A stretch of DNA of 64,000 nucleotides from Dimorphilus gyrociliatus. Lineage: Eukaryota > Annelida > Polychaeta > Dinophilidae. The stretch lies in assembly GCA_904063045.1 (NCBI GenBank), contig CAJFCJ010000002.1:4435645-4499644 (forward strand). Direction: 5' to 3'. Position numbers and translations under genes: made by a program. This document shows positions 46,101 through 59,000 of this stretch, in pieces (position 1 is the stretch's first letter; each line of letters begins with the position of its first letter). The notes beneath the pieces were generated by a model that ran no database searches, was not told the origin of the DNA, and worked only from the letters and a program-made list of their open reading frames with translations.

Positions 46101-48622
46101 AATATCTAATTCTGAAGGCATAGAGAATTCGTATTTGTCAAACATCTTAGAAGTTCTCCCTGTTGCAACAGAGATATTTGCCATATCCGTAGATGATGTT
46201 ACCGACACAGCCATAGACTTGAGCTGGAAGTCTTATTCAGAAGGTTCAGATTTTCATGAATATGAGCTTGTTTGGAAGAATGAAGAATTTGATAGTCTAA
46301 TAACAAAAAAAACAAGAATCAGAAAAGGAGAAAAAAATTGCGTCATTCATAAATGTCATCCTGGAACTGTCTATTACATTACTCTATACGCAATTGATAA
46401 ATCAGACAATATCTTGAGTAAAACGGTTGAGACTTGTATAGAAACTTCAGCTTTTCCAGAAAAGCCCAAGTTGCGAATATCATCAATAAATTTAGAATCA
46501 ATTACAGTTTGTTGGGATGAATGCAGGACTTTCGGCCGGGCAGAAATTATTATTTATAAAATATATGTTAATAGTATATTTGAAAAAGCTGTTCCATCCG
46601 ATCAACTATATTTTACTTATTGCAAAGTTTATCCTCTAAAGCAGTATGCCTTTCAAGTTCAAGCTGTGACAGCAGGAAACTATTCGGATAGTGAATTATC
46701 AGATACTGTTGTAGCTACCTTGCCCAGGTTTAAACCTCCATTTTTAGAAGATTCATTTCCTTTTGATAGGGATACTTTCATAGTTTGCTGGGAACCTCCT
46801 CATATCGAAAATCTAGGTTCTTATTAATATATATATATGGTATTTTATCTTAATTGTTGATTCTCGACAGAAATAAAGTATTTTAAACTTATATGCCAAG
46901 ATGAAAAAATGGGTGATGTTGTTCAAGTTATTTCTGATCTCGACAATTTCACAACAAAAGCAGAACTAAAAAATCTGGGTATTGGAATATTTAATATTTA
47001 TTTAGAAATTCAAACTTGTGAATCGAAGAAAATTTTTAAATCTGGAATCTTAAGAATTGTTCAAGGAATTAGGCCTAATCCTCCAACGATTTCTCTATTA
47101 TTAGTTGACCTAAAGGAGAGATTAGCTTGTAAGAAATTATGCTGCGACTTAATAAATGAACGAGATAAATTAATAAGTGTAATTAATAGCTCGCATAGAA
47201 ATCTTGTAAGTGATTTTTCCTTATATCTTTACTATTAGCTTTACTTTATGTATGATATTAATTTTATTTTATAAAGGTTCAAACAAGAGCGAGAGGATAC
47301 TTGATCAATGTAAATTTTCAATTATTGAGATGTTTACGGTTTTTGAGACTGTCATCACATTCTATTAAAGTTCGCCTTCGATGGGTAAAACCTCAAGATA
47401 ATCCTGAAGTTCCTGTCTCCGGTTATCAAGTAGTAGTCAATGGAAAATTATATGGCTCTATATTAAATAAAACAGTCAATCATATAGAGCTACAGCTTAG
47501 CCCAAAAACCTTAAAGTATAAAATATCAATGGTCTCCGTCTGCAGTAAAAAGCAATGTATAAGCAAACATTCAGAGGCTATTGAATTTTTAACGAAACCA
47601 TTTTTACCTTTCCACTACTTTGCTTTTTTTGACAATTTGGGAAGTATTTTTGAACAGAGCCTTAAAATCGAAAAGCATATGCCAATATCTAGGAATATGC
47701 AGATAAAATTTGCTAAATGGAGTATATCTTTAACCTCTCTTTTGGCAGTAAACATTTTTGATGGAAATGTACAGAATTTGACATCTTTCAGAGGATCAAA
47801 TTATCCAACAGCTTTATTATTTTGGTCAAATTTGAATCCATATTCATTTGAAATGCTAAAATGGTTTGCCAAATTTGCTGAATCAACTAAACTAAGAGTA
47901 TTTCTTTTTTAATTTTGAGTATTTGAGCAGACTAATAAATACAAATTCTTTAATTTTAACTCTACAGGCAAGCTTCATATCGATACTTTCTTCGAAAAGT
48001 ATCATTAGCAATTATGCAAGAGAAATTGTTGCTCATAAAATAAATCAAACTATTAGGAGAAATGACAATTATGTACATCACTTTGCATCAAATTCCTCAA
48101 CTTATAATAAAGGTTGTGGCAAAGGTAAATAGTACGGTGTGTTAATCATTGATAATAATATTACTTTTCATTCTAGACATTCTCTTGTCACTCGGTGTGA
48201 AAGGTGTTCCAACAGTAATTGTTATACATCCAAAAGGTAGTCTCTTTTTATTAATTGATTATTAAAAAATGTAAATAATCATCTATTTCCATAGATAATA
48301 TTGTATGGAAAGGAAGATATTGTGCCCAGAATTATGAACATTTTGAAACTTTCATGTCGTATGTTTTAACTGCTGAAGGTAGAGAAGATATGACAAATCC
48401 TTGGAAATTTAACAATAACTTTGCATCAGCCAGTAATTAATTTAAAGTAAAATGTTAAATATAATATTAACAGATTACTCTTCTCATAAAATAGGAAGAT
48501 CGAAAATCTTATCGAAAAGAAGCAAATTAAAGTCTGCTAAAGATCGTACCGCTGAGAATGAAGGGATGACTATCAATGATGGTCCAATTTCAACATCAAC
48601 TCGTACTAAGTTTATCTGTTGA
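43123..48622 (+). CDS. FN3-array protein with thioredoxin-like C-terminus (paralogue A)
   Basis: Seven exons: 43123-46816, 46871-47205, 47277-47897, 47968-48124, 48177-48236, 48295-48432 and 48495-48622; 5,133 bp, 1,710 aa, phases consistent. There is no signal peptide or membrane helix, so it is probably intracellular. Many tandem fibronectin-III modules are joined by Pro-rich linkers (KKPPPPV, DEPPPKDVWLP, SGADPPSDIHF), with the FN3 YKIYVNSIFE-type strand motif. A C-terminal thioredoxin-like fold has TALLFWSNLNPYS (no CxxC) and GVKGVPTVIVIHPKD (cis-Pro loop). It aligns along its length with the minus-strand gene at 53063-64000 but starts at the module encoded by that gene's largest exon. 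It therefore lacks the cupredoxin-like, chitobiase-C-like and acidic N-terminal parts. Function unknown. Confidence 0.82.
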
Positions 48623-48838
48623 TAATGCTTTTTTAATTATATGAATTCTATTTTTGATTGTAAAATTCTATCATAAGTGACTTGAAAAATCATACCAGTT
48701 AAATGAACACCTTTAGTGCATAGACAAATATATATCTATATAGTTATAAGTAATCATTTAGAAAATAACAGAATAGGTCTACAACAATCTCAGTTATATC
48801 AGAGAAAATTGTGAGATTAAATATTTTTAAGTAAAGTT

Positions 48839-49917
48839 CTAAAAGCTCAAGGTAACAAATTCTTTGTTACCGCTGGCTAGACTTTTTTTGCACAATTCGG
48901 CCAAATGGGTTGCCATGAGAACTTGATTAGGTTTCACGATTATTTCCTCCGTTCCGTTAGTAGCTTTTACAAAATGACTTAGAACTTCCTTATAGGCCTC
49001 TGCATATCTTTCAGTACAATCTTGTATCATGGGATCAATTCTTTCTCCCTCTTCATTAAGATGTTTAACCAACTTATGGCGCTTATTATCGCTTTGTAAA
49101 GTACCTTTACTACCAAACACTTCTAATCGCTGATCATAGCCTTGAACAGCATTTCTACTCACTTCAATGTTACCAATGATTGAATTTTCAAACGTTATAG
49201 TGATGCAACAGCTATCAACATCTCCTTGTTCTGCATACAATTCATCAGTAGCGCTACCAACTGCATAAATTGAAGTAGGCTTAGAATTGGCTAGCCAACA
49301 TATTATATCTATATCGTGAATAGCACTATCAAAAAATATGCCAGGAGAACTTTTCAAATAATCAAGAGAAACCATGGCTGGCGGATCCCTTGAAGTGGTC
49401 TTGATAACCCTTACGTTCCCTATTTCTCCCTTTCTAACTAAATCATATATCTCTCTAAATTGGGGATCAAATCTTCTTTGAAAATTCACCATCAGATTCA
49501 GGCCTACATTAAATTGAATAACAATAATGATATTGATAAAGAATTTATAATGAACAATTGCTAACCTCTAGTCTCAGCAATTTTAAACAATTCTTCAGCT
49601 TCCTTAAGTGTAGGTGTCAAAGGTTTTTCACATAAAATATGCTTTCTATATTTTAGGCATTGCTCAACTATATCCCTATGAGAGGAAAAAGGAGTAGATA
49701 TAATGCATGCTTTTATATCACTATTTTCCAAAGCAATAGTTGCTTCATTTGGAAATAAAGCTGTAATTTTGTTGATTTTCCCTTTTACCGTCTTGCTACA
49801 TTCTTTATTTTCATCCACTAAATAACGCAAATCCAGTTGTGGATGTTCATTGATGTTCTTTGCATGAATTTTGCCCATCCTTCCAACTCCAAAGAGTGTT
49901 GTTCCTAAAATTTCCAT
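48839..49917 (-). CDS. Gfo/Idh/MocA-family NAD(P)-dependent oxidoreductase
   Basis: Two exons on minus: 49917-49566 and 49503-48839; 1,017 bp, 338 aa, joined in phase 1 over a 62-nt intron. The Rossmann motif GVGRMGKIHAKN is at residues 10-21, ACIISTPFSSH and then ILCEKPLTP (the family's EKP motif) follow. After the intron come NFQRRFDPQF and FFDSAIHDIDIICWL (the DxxxHDID substrate/catalytic signature). This pattern fits myo-inositol 2-dehydrogenase-like enzymes, but family members act on many sugars or polyols and the substrate cannot be read from sequence. Length is typical. It lies between the two inverted FN3 paralogues, convergent with paralogue A (216 bases between stops). Confidence 0.9.
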
Positions 49918-50549
49918 AGTTTTCCTTTTATTTGATCTGAAGGTTGAATGCGATGATAAATTTGACTTTTTATTAGTATTGAAATTTAAGAGTGAAGTCC
50001 ACAGTGCGATAGCAAATAAAATGATATGAATTGATTGCTTCTAGAATCTTCGAGAATAAGTAATCTGGTAATAAAGTTTTCAAGCTATCTAGAATATTCT
50101 ACATGCAGGTAGCGCTTGAGCGAGATCGTCTATTTAATTTTCGCTCACATGACTTTTTTGCTTTTTCCAATTTACAGCTATTGTCACTTATCTCACATCT
50201 CTAGAATATGAATTTAAAACCTATTAAAAATATCAAATATAATCTATACTTTCTCCTATTTTGTAAAGCTATTTATTTGTTAAATAAAGTTAAAAATAGT
50301 CAGATTTATAATTATATTTAAAACATTACGAAATTGATAATACTTTAATTCATTTTTGTTATTATTTTTTAATAGAAAAAACAACTAGTTAATAAGAAAA
50401 AGAGAAAAACAATTATTGTTAAAGTATATGCAGCTCTAATTGGACGGATAAGCGATGATGCAGCACAAAAACGAGTAGTAAAATAGACAAACAGTTACAT
50501 TTAATAGAAAAGATATTATAATAAAAGAAAAAAAAACTATCTTATATCT
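49918..50549. other. Intergenic
   Basis: AT-rich spacer between the oxidoreductase start and the coiled-coil gene stop, both on minus. No exon or notable motif is seen. Confidence 0.5.
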
Positions 50550-52652
50550 CTATTGAGAAAGAGTCATAGATAAATCAATATCCGTAGTAAGATTAAAATC
50601 TGTTGTATCCAAATCATTTAAAGTTATATCATCTCCTAACTTAAATTTTGATTCATCCAATTTGGACTCGTTAAACTCATTAAACGTAGTTGTACAATCA
50701 ATCAAATCAGCTGTATCGGTAATTTCAAAATCTGTATCGAGAGTATCATCAGTTTCATCTAAATCTAATTCATTTATATCTGCTTCATTCTTAGAAACGT
50801 GTTTCTTCCCTGTTTTTGTTCAAATTTTATTTGTAAGTGACAAAATTTTAGAAATAAAATAAAAAAAACTAACTCGTCAGAATCGAGGGCGAAATGGACT
50901 CTGGGTTTATCCTTACATCTTTCCTATTAAGACAACAGTTTTCATTTAAATCAGATACGTTAATAGAATAAATCATCAGTAAGTTGTATAACAAACTTTA
51001 ATAAATTGATTTGATGTTTGTCAAAGTTTTGTTCATCTTGCAATCGATTTAGCGTTCTTTTGGTATAACTTTGGCTTTCGGCAAGATCTCTTATAGTCTG
51101 TCAAACAATTAAGACATGATAAATCTTACAAATCAACGAAAAATTATTTAAATTAGACATAAATTAGATATGATCTTTGATTTCCACAACACACGTTGGA
51201 AAAAGCAGAAAAGGGAATCGTTAGCGTAAAAAGATGGTTATATATATATATACTGTATAAAAATTATATATGTACATATATATATATATATATATAAAGG
51301 TTCATAGTTAACGTTAACTACTGCTACAATCCGCAAAAAGAGATAGGAAGGAATAAATATATTTTCACCCGTGAAAAGAGTGAGGAACTAATTTAACCTC
51401 AGTGGGTAAGTTTGTCAGAGGCTAGTATCCAAGGTGAAAAACTTTTAAGATTATTTGATCAATTAATTAATAAAATTCCTTAATTGCGGGAAAATAAATA
51501 AGGCAATCAAATAAAATTATCTTCACTATATAAAACAGTTCGTACCATATCATCGGTACATATTTTCGGCATATTGCCGTTTTCCACTTTCTGTATCGAT
51601 TATAAATAGGAGCATGCACTTGCTTCAAGGCCTAAACATTATAAGATTTCCTAGCTTACCCTTTCCAATCGGTCTAAAGATCTATCGGCAAATCGTTTGT
51701 CGGTAAAAGCATCACCAACATGTACTTCACAAGCACCTTTTTAAAAACAAAATAAGACGTGAATGAGACATTGTTGAAAGAGCGATTGTTCATTACTTAA
51801 TCGAGCCTTCAAAGTATCTATTTCGTTACGTAACGACCTTAATTCATCATTAACATGTCTTTTTCTGTAGAGATTGTTAAATTAAACAAGATATTTTATT
51901 ACTAATAATAGGTTTTTACTTACAAATCTATGAAATCTCTGTGTATACTTGATGACAAAGGACTATCATTTGTTGAATGCGACATTAAAGACATGCGGCC
52001 CTGAAGCATCTGAATTTGAGATGCTAACTCCCTCTTCCATTGTTCGAATTTATGTTCGGTTTGTAAATCCACACCTCTTTCACTCAGTCTCTCTCGTACT
52101 ATAGATAGTTCTTCTGCAAAGTATTTATAGAAGTTTTTTTTAGAGAAGAACAATTTTTATTTTATAATTTTTACCTCGAAAATTTCTCATTTGTCTTTGT
52201 TGAGTATCCCTATCTTCTTCTAATTTCAATAAATTTTTTGAAAGGTGGTCAATAGTCTATATTAATCGGAGGAATTGAAATTATTAACATTTTCTATATA
52301 TAAAAGTTATAAAAAGAATATTCAACCTTATTTTGAGTATCGATTCTGTCTTGCATAAGAGATATGAGAGCCGGAATATCTTGTCTAGAAGCACTCCGTC
52401 TGTCATTCTCAAAATCGCGAAATAAATCAATATTTTTGTTTCCATAGCTTGTTGTAATAGTTTTTGATTTGGCTTCGTTTATTGAATCAGGCAATTTTAA
52501 ACTTCTACCGAATTCTATGCTTTCCTAATAAAGAAAGAAAAAATTGGAGAACATGTTCGAACATGTTTTTTAAACAACCGGTATACCCTTATTCTCATTA
52601 AAGTTGACTCCGTTTCATCAACTATGGTGGCAAATTTCGTATCCCAGTCCAT
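50550..52652 (-). CDS. Unidentified acidic coiled-coil protein, 363 aa
   Basis: Nine exons on minus: 52652-52587, 52524-52327, 52256-52175, 52113-51924, 51864-51797, 51736-51660, 51097-50997, 50923-50874 and 50809-50550. They total 1,092 bp with all phases consistent. It starts MDWDTKFATIVDETESTLMR. The middle is alpha-helical with heptads (IPALISLMQDRIDTQNKTID; LSIVRERLSERGVDL; LDRLERTIRDLAESQSY). The C-terminus is very acidic and Thr-rich (NELDLDETDDTLDTDFEI) and ends DLSMTLSQ. No enzymatic domain, signal peptide or membrane helix. The pattern suggests a structural or scaffold protein, possibly centrosomal or ciliary, but I do not recognise the family. Its first intron holds a perfect p53-type response element. 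Confidence 0.72.
51239..51298. repeat. TA repeat with ACTGTATA core
   Basis: TATATATATATACTGTATAAAA is followed by a second TA run. It lies in the large (562-nt) intron of the coiled-coil gene and is of the same type as the tracts near 112, 8717, 39553 and 42561. Confidence 0.85.
52549..52568. promoter_or_regulatory. Perfect p53-family response-element consensus
   Basis: Two adjacent decamers, GAACATGTTC and GAACATGTTT, both match RRRCWWGYYY with no spacer (20 of 20 positions). An 18-bp perfect palindrome, AACATGTTCGAACATGTT, lies at its centre. It is inside the 62-nt first intron of the coiled-coil gene, 19 bases after the donor. The match is direct; binding is inference. Confidence 0.5.
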
Positions 52653-53062
52653 TTTCTTGTTAATTTGACATTTTATTCAAAATTTTAGCTTTCAGAAATA
52701 AAATTTATCATATTTCGAAAATATGTACACAAAACAAACCAAATTATATACCAGTTTTCATATAAAAAAATATAAACTGGTAAATTTCAAATGTTTTCTC
52801 TGTAGAAAAAATAGAAAACATCACATATTTATGAATTTAAACGACAATAATGAAATCGTTTATTTTAATAAATATACTCTATAAAGTACTAATAAAATAT
52901 TTATTAAAGTAATAAGCTAATATATTTTGTAATCAAGAGTGTTATTTCTATAGATAAGTTTATTGGACATGAAAAGAGTATTTCTAAAGAGAAAAAGAGA
53001 AAATAAGTTAGAAATGTTTATTTTAGAAGAACAACAGAGTTTTTTTTCTTAATTTCTAAAGT
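52653..53062. other. Spacer between coiled-coil gene and FN3 paralogue B
   Basis: A 410-base AT-rich spacer holding the upstream region of the coiled-coil gene. It has a 9-bp inverted repeat TACCAGTTT/AAACTGGTA (52749-52757 and 52774-52782) with a 16-base loop. Confidence 0.5.
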
Positions 53063-56000
53063 TTAATATATACTTTTCGGCTTCTTACTCTTTTTACTCT
53101 GAGTGTGTATTTGTTGATAGGGATCCAATAATTTTTGAGTATAAGGACTCTGAGCTGAGAATGGTCGATTTTCTACACTTATTTTCTGCGATGACCTTTT
53201 TTTGTTGTAAGACTTCTGGAATAAACGCTTTGGGGATCTTGGACGGGATTTTTTATTATTAATTGATGGGGCATGGATAATAGTTGCAGTATTCCCACGA
53301 GTTTGGAAAGTTCCTGTTGGAGAATGGGATCTATCTTTACGATGAACAAGCACATGTGTAGTGTCGTTATTCAGATCGGAGCCTATTTATGAAAAAAAGG
53401 ATTTTATAATGGAAATTTATTGTGTTAAATATAATTACTAAAGAGCTCAGGCTCTATTTTCTTATCCCATGGATCTTCCGCAGTCGATTCGTTGATACTT
53501 TGCCTTAATATAAATGTTATAAAAGCATCGAATGAATGGTAATCAAATGCGCAATATCTGCCTTTCCATGAAATATAATCTAGAAAATGCAATTAATTAG
53601 AATGAATGATAAAATTTTTTGAGATTTTACCATCTGGATGGATAATAACAATACTAGGCACTCCCTGGACTCCATAGTAAGAAGTGACGTCACCAGATTC
53701 ATGCTTTTCATCTATGTGATTGATTAAAGGCGTTATTATTATTGTTAAATATGACAGGCTAAGATACTAAATTGAACTAAAGTTGAGTTAATTGTAATAT
53801 CATGCTTACTGTGAGGAAATTTACAATTAGGATCGTGGTGATCAATATGATGGCTTATTGTTCCTCCTGGTAATTTAATTGATAATATATAGGCATTCTT
53901 TTAAAATCATTCCTTAATTTTTCAGTTAAGGTGATCATTTCATTTATACGTAAATGTGATATATACCTTTTTGGACAATTGTTGTTGATAGGGAAGGAGA
54001 ATTCGACGTTACAGAGGTCACATGACGCACACATTGTTCATCTCTCCAACCGTTATCAGATATCGTTTGAACCAAATTTTGGCGAGTTTCATCAGTTAAA
54101 TCATCCGTGATACACGAAACGGCAATAAATTCGTACTACGTTGAAAGTAATAATTAGACAAAAGTTTACCTTTAAGTAAAATTTGAACTTACTCTGGATG
54201 AATTCTTTCTTGCGTATTTTACAAACCAGCTAAGTTGTTTGGTTGAATATCGATTTGATGTAGACCAGAATAATAGGGCAGTTGGTAATCTAGGCCCACT
54301 TGGAGGAATAAGGGTTCTAAATTCGCATTCAAATATATCTAAAACAGCACAGGATGGAGGTTGAACTTGTCTTCTTAGTAAACCGACATTTATGGCTTTT
54401 GTAATAGGTAAGCGCTTTTCTACTGCCAAAGTTTCTTGGTATGGGCTGTTTATTGTTTCTAGGAACGAGAAGAAAGAAAAAGGTAGAAACGGTTCAGTTA
54501 AGAGTTCTATGATGTTTGATTGAGCGCTCAAGGATTTCGGTCTGTCACAGACGGCAACCATAGATAATTTGTGTTTTTCTTTCTCGACTCCAAGCTTTAC
54601 TCGAACATTATTGGCTCCTGCTGACAATGTGTTGCCATATTTTTTACCATCAACAAGAACTTTAAAGCCAGAGACTATAGCGTCTGGGTTACTTTGAGGA
54701 GTTGTCCAGGACATGTGAGCAATTACATGTCCAGTGTTATGTTTCAAAGAATTAAGACAATCCGATAACATATGCTCAATTTGACCCAATTCTTCGCTTG
54801 CTCTTTTAACAGCCTAGAGTGATTAAATAAATATGTAATGAATTATCTTAATCTAGTTGATAAAACTCACAAAATCCTCAATACTTGCACCACTAGCAAG
54901 AATATTCAATAACCTGTCTCTCTTATTGATCAAATCACATGTGACTTTTTCGACTTGTCTTCTTTCCTCAAGACCGACTACATTAACTGATACATTAGGT
55001 GGATCAGGGGATATAGTTGGAACTATTCTCAGGGTGTCAGATCTTACAACTTCCTGAGTACCATGAACGTGAACTTCTAAGAAAACTTGATACACTCCAG
55101 ATTTAAGATTATGTATTTCTGCTTCGGTAGTTGATGGGTGAATTGGCGCAACAATTTGGGCAATGTTTCCAGTTTCCTCATCCTTACATACTAGCTTGTA
55201 CTGCTTGATGTCTATAAAAATTGAAATTGTTAGAGATCAGCTACTAAAAATTTTAAATATTTTACCTATTCCATCAGTTGTAATAGGAACGTTCCAAACA
55301 ATTCTTACTGAGCTTTTTCCAACTGCTGGAACTCTCTGTAGAACTGGAGGTTGAACACCGGGCCAAATAACGACTAAAGGATCGGATGGCCGACTATCAA
55401 GACGATCAATTCCAGTTACAGCTTGAACCTGGAAGGCATATTCACTACACCAATATCCCCTGGTGAATGAGTAATGAAACTGATCTGGTCCAACTTTCTC
55501 TTCAACGATGCCATTTATAAAGATTTTGTACTCAATAATTTTTCCTTCACCGTAGCATCTCGGTCTATTCCATTCAATAGTTATATACTTAAAATTTTTC
55601 GCCCTAAGACTTAAATTCGGTGCATCTGGAGGAGCGGAAGTTTGAACAGTAAGCTGTTTAGATTGGTCAACTATTTGGCCCAATTCATCCACAGCAGTTA
55701 ATTTGACGAAATGATTTGTTCCTTGATAACATTTGTGGATTGTACAACTTTTTTCACCTGGTCTGAGTTCTACATCTTTATCGCCAGGATTAGCAACGCT
55801 GCTCCAAGTAAGTTTATAATGAGAAAAGGATGGTTCTAAATAGCGACTCCAATCAAGGTGAATAGTTGAGTCTGTAACTTTTACGACTATAAGCGGAATG
55901 TAATCTTCATTAACTTCGTCTTCGTCCTCTGCGACAACTGGAGCATGTCCCGGAATGACTTTGCCATGACTTGGAATTATTTCCAAAACATTTGATAAAT

Positions 56001-59000
56001 CTGAGGCTCCAATATCGGGATTGGCTGTGACGGCCTGAAGCTGAACTTTGTAAGATTTACTGATAGAGCAAGGGATAGTTGCTTTCCTATGTCTTGCTTC
56101 CAGTTCACGGCCCACTTTTTTACCATTTAGATACAACAGATAGTTTACAATATTATGACCCCATAATTTTGGCTCACCCCATTCAATTGTGAATTGATCA
56201 GAGCGAACATCACCCTTGGAGTATATTACAGGAGGATCAGGTTTTCCAGGAAGGAGGCACTGGACAACCTGAGCAGTATTCTCAGAAGAGCCTCTATTCA
56301 GAATTGGCATTATCTTGACATCTTGAATGATACTTTGTCCTGTTACAGGTAGTAGAACCTCTCTACATGATGCTGGAACAGTCTTTTTGTTTCCTTGCCC
56401 TTTGCCGTCAATCCAAGTAATTTCAAATTGCTCTAAATGATTGGTGCTACCTTGAACTGTCCAATTAAGTTTCATCTCTCCCTGATCTCCTGATAGGACA
56501 GGCGGTACGAATTCAATGTTACATGTTTGCAAGAGACCTGACTGTTCAACAGGTAGTGTTTCAATGATTTGATTTGAGAAAGATTCATCATTTTCAGCAT
56601 CAATAGGTAAGGTAGTCCATTTCCTATTCATTGAATCCTCTTTTACCGAAACATTCTCTAATTTTTTTTGATCTTTCTTTCTCATCTTCTTAACGTCCTC
56701 TGGACAAGTTATAGCCACTAGAACAATTTTATACCTTTTACCAGGTTTACAGCAAGTAAGAGTACAGGCCTGAGCATTAGGCGATAATCTCATATGTGGT
56801 TTATCGTTAATCTCTAATCGATAGCATTCTAAATTAAGTTTAATAAAGTCTGGTACTCCATACGGATTTTTTCCAACCTCCCTTGTTAGAACGGGCTTTT
56901 GCCACTTAATATCAATAGTACTTGGTGTGAATCCTGTCATTCTTATTCTTGGCGGTTCACATGGCGCTTTAGTTCTAATTACAACTGGTTTTGAGGTTAC
57001 ATGAAGAGTTCTTCTGTCCATCTTCTCAGCCTCAGGGTGATCAGAGGAAGTGCTGGAAACTGCATTCTTAGCGCTTACTATTGCTTCTACTACAATTTTG
57101 TACTGAACGCCTGGTAAGAGATTTTCTATTGTAGCTCTTTCAGAATCAACGCTCATATTCGAATAGTTTGCCATCTCTCCTTCCTCTGAATCTCCAGAAA
57201 CGTTTTTGGCTATTGCCCATCTGAGCAGCGTCCCTTGTAGTCGACAAGAACCGTACACTGTTGCCGGCTTCCAAGAAACAGCAATAGAAGTCGGTGTAAT
57301 GTTTACAGCATGGACATCGAAAGGAGGTTCAGTACCAGAAGTTGTACCGGTCATGGATGTTTTGGGTAGCCAATTATCTTCTGGTGGTGGTCTATCTTTA
57401 GGAAAAGCATGGTGAACTCTCAAAGGATCACCACTGGGAAGGTTTGAAAAGTACTCTTCTGTAACTGCTGTTACAGAAATAAGATATTCAGTCTTTTCAG
57501 CTAAATTTTCCACAATGGCTTCTACTGAATCAGGCGTAACTTCCGTGCAAGAGTGCTTATGATCAGGTATAGGTCTCAAAGCGACGGCATCAACTCTCAA
57601 ACAAATAATATCTACTCCAGTCGCTTGCAAACTATCCCATTTTACTTTTATAGCAGAGTTAGTAGTTGCGACAATTCCCATATTATTGATTGGAGCTGGA
57701 GGTTTGGCAGTAATCACAGATAATGGTTCAGATTTTCCAGATAGTATGAAAGTTTTATCAGTATCTGCATAATTTGCTATTCTTCTTGCTTCAACAATTA
57801 CCGTATACTTAACGTTTTGCTTTAAGTCCTCAAGCAATAAATGATCATTGGTCGTCGTTGCGCTGCGCACGTGTTCTTTGGCATCATTTCCAGGCCACCA
57901 GGTTACTATATAATTTTCGGCGGCAACAAAATGTTTCTTTTCTTTAGTTGAAATTTTCCAAGCTATTACAGCAGAATGTCCAGTTACATTCTCAGCATGA
58001 ACTTTGATAGGAGGTGACACCAAACCAGTATACCAGATAGTTAATTTTGGTCCCAACTTACAAGCTTTGTATCTACCGCCTATGTATAATTCCAGTAGGC
58101 CAATATCATTTTCCGGGATAGAAGAGATTGCATCTTGAGAAGATGGTGCGGCATCAGTCTCACGACCAACTGGATGATCGGTTAAAGCCAAAATTTGTAG
58201 AGTTATTCTATCGCCCAAGTGTATTCCCTCCTGGATTCTCATACTATATACATCACTAGGCATAATTTCTCCGTAAAAACGGTCATCCTTAATCATTTGG
58301 AAACCTGAAACGGCAGCGTCTCCGTACTGTTGTGGCATCTCCCAACCAACGTCAATTCCATCTACATCCATAGACATAATATGAAGAGTAGGTGATTCTG
58401 GTGGAGCAGAGCAAGTCACTTGTATCATATTCGTATCATCACTCTCCGCTAAACAATAAACAGAGTTAACCTGTTGGCCACTGTTAATCTTTTCTCCAGC
58501 ATATGCTCTAACCACTAAGTCATATGCCTTACCAGGTGCTAATTTACTGCAAGAAAACTGATACCCAGCTTTATTGCTGGTGGAACTACTACGAACTTCA
58601 CCAATCATATCGTTGTCTACAAAGACTCTATAGAATAAAATATCCTCCCCTCTTTCTGAGATTCTTATATTTTGTGGTCTGGTCCAACTAACTATAGCCT
58701 TACCAACACTGAAGGCCGGCTCCTGAACAACTTCAGGTGCTGGAGGTTTCTGTGGACACTTAATTACAACTGTGTTGGAATTTGCACTCTCTCCAAATTT
58801 TTCACTGTATGATCGAATATTGACTCGAACGGCTTTTCCGGGTTTAAGATTATCAATCAAGGATTGACGAATGCTACTTTTAAGCTGCTCTCCTACCCGC
58901 TTTTCATCTATAAAAATATGGTATCCAACAATATTCGCATCCTGACGCTGGTTTATATCTTCTGCCCATTCAATGCAAGCCTGATAAACGTCCGTACTAA

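Noticed and set aside
51546-51631. Extra exon in the coiled-coil gene
   Set aside because: Acceptor and donor exist, but its 86-nt length breaks the phase between exons at 51660 and 51097, which join cleanly without it.
57206-57415. Open frame on + inside the FN3 paralogue B exon
   Set aside because: Antisense shadow of a long, conserved coding exon.
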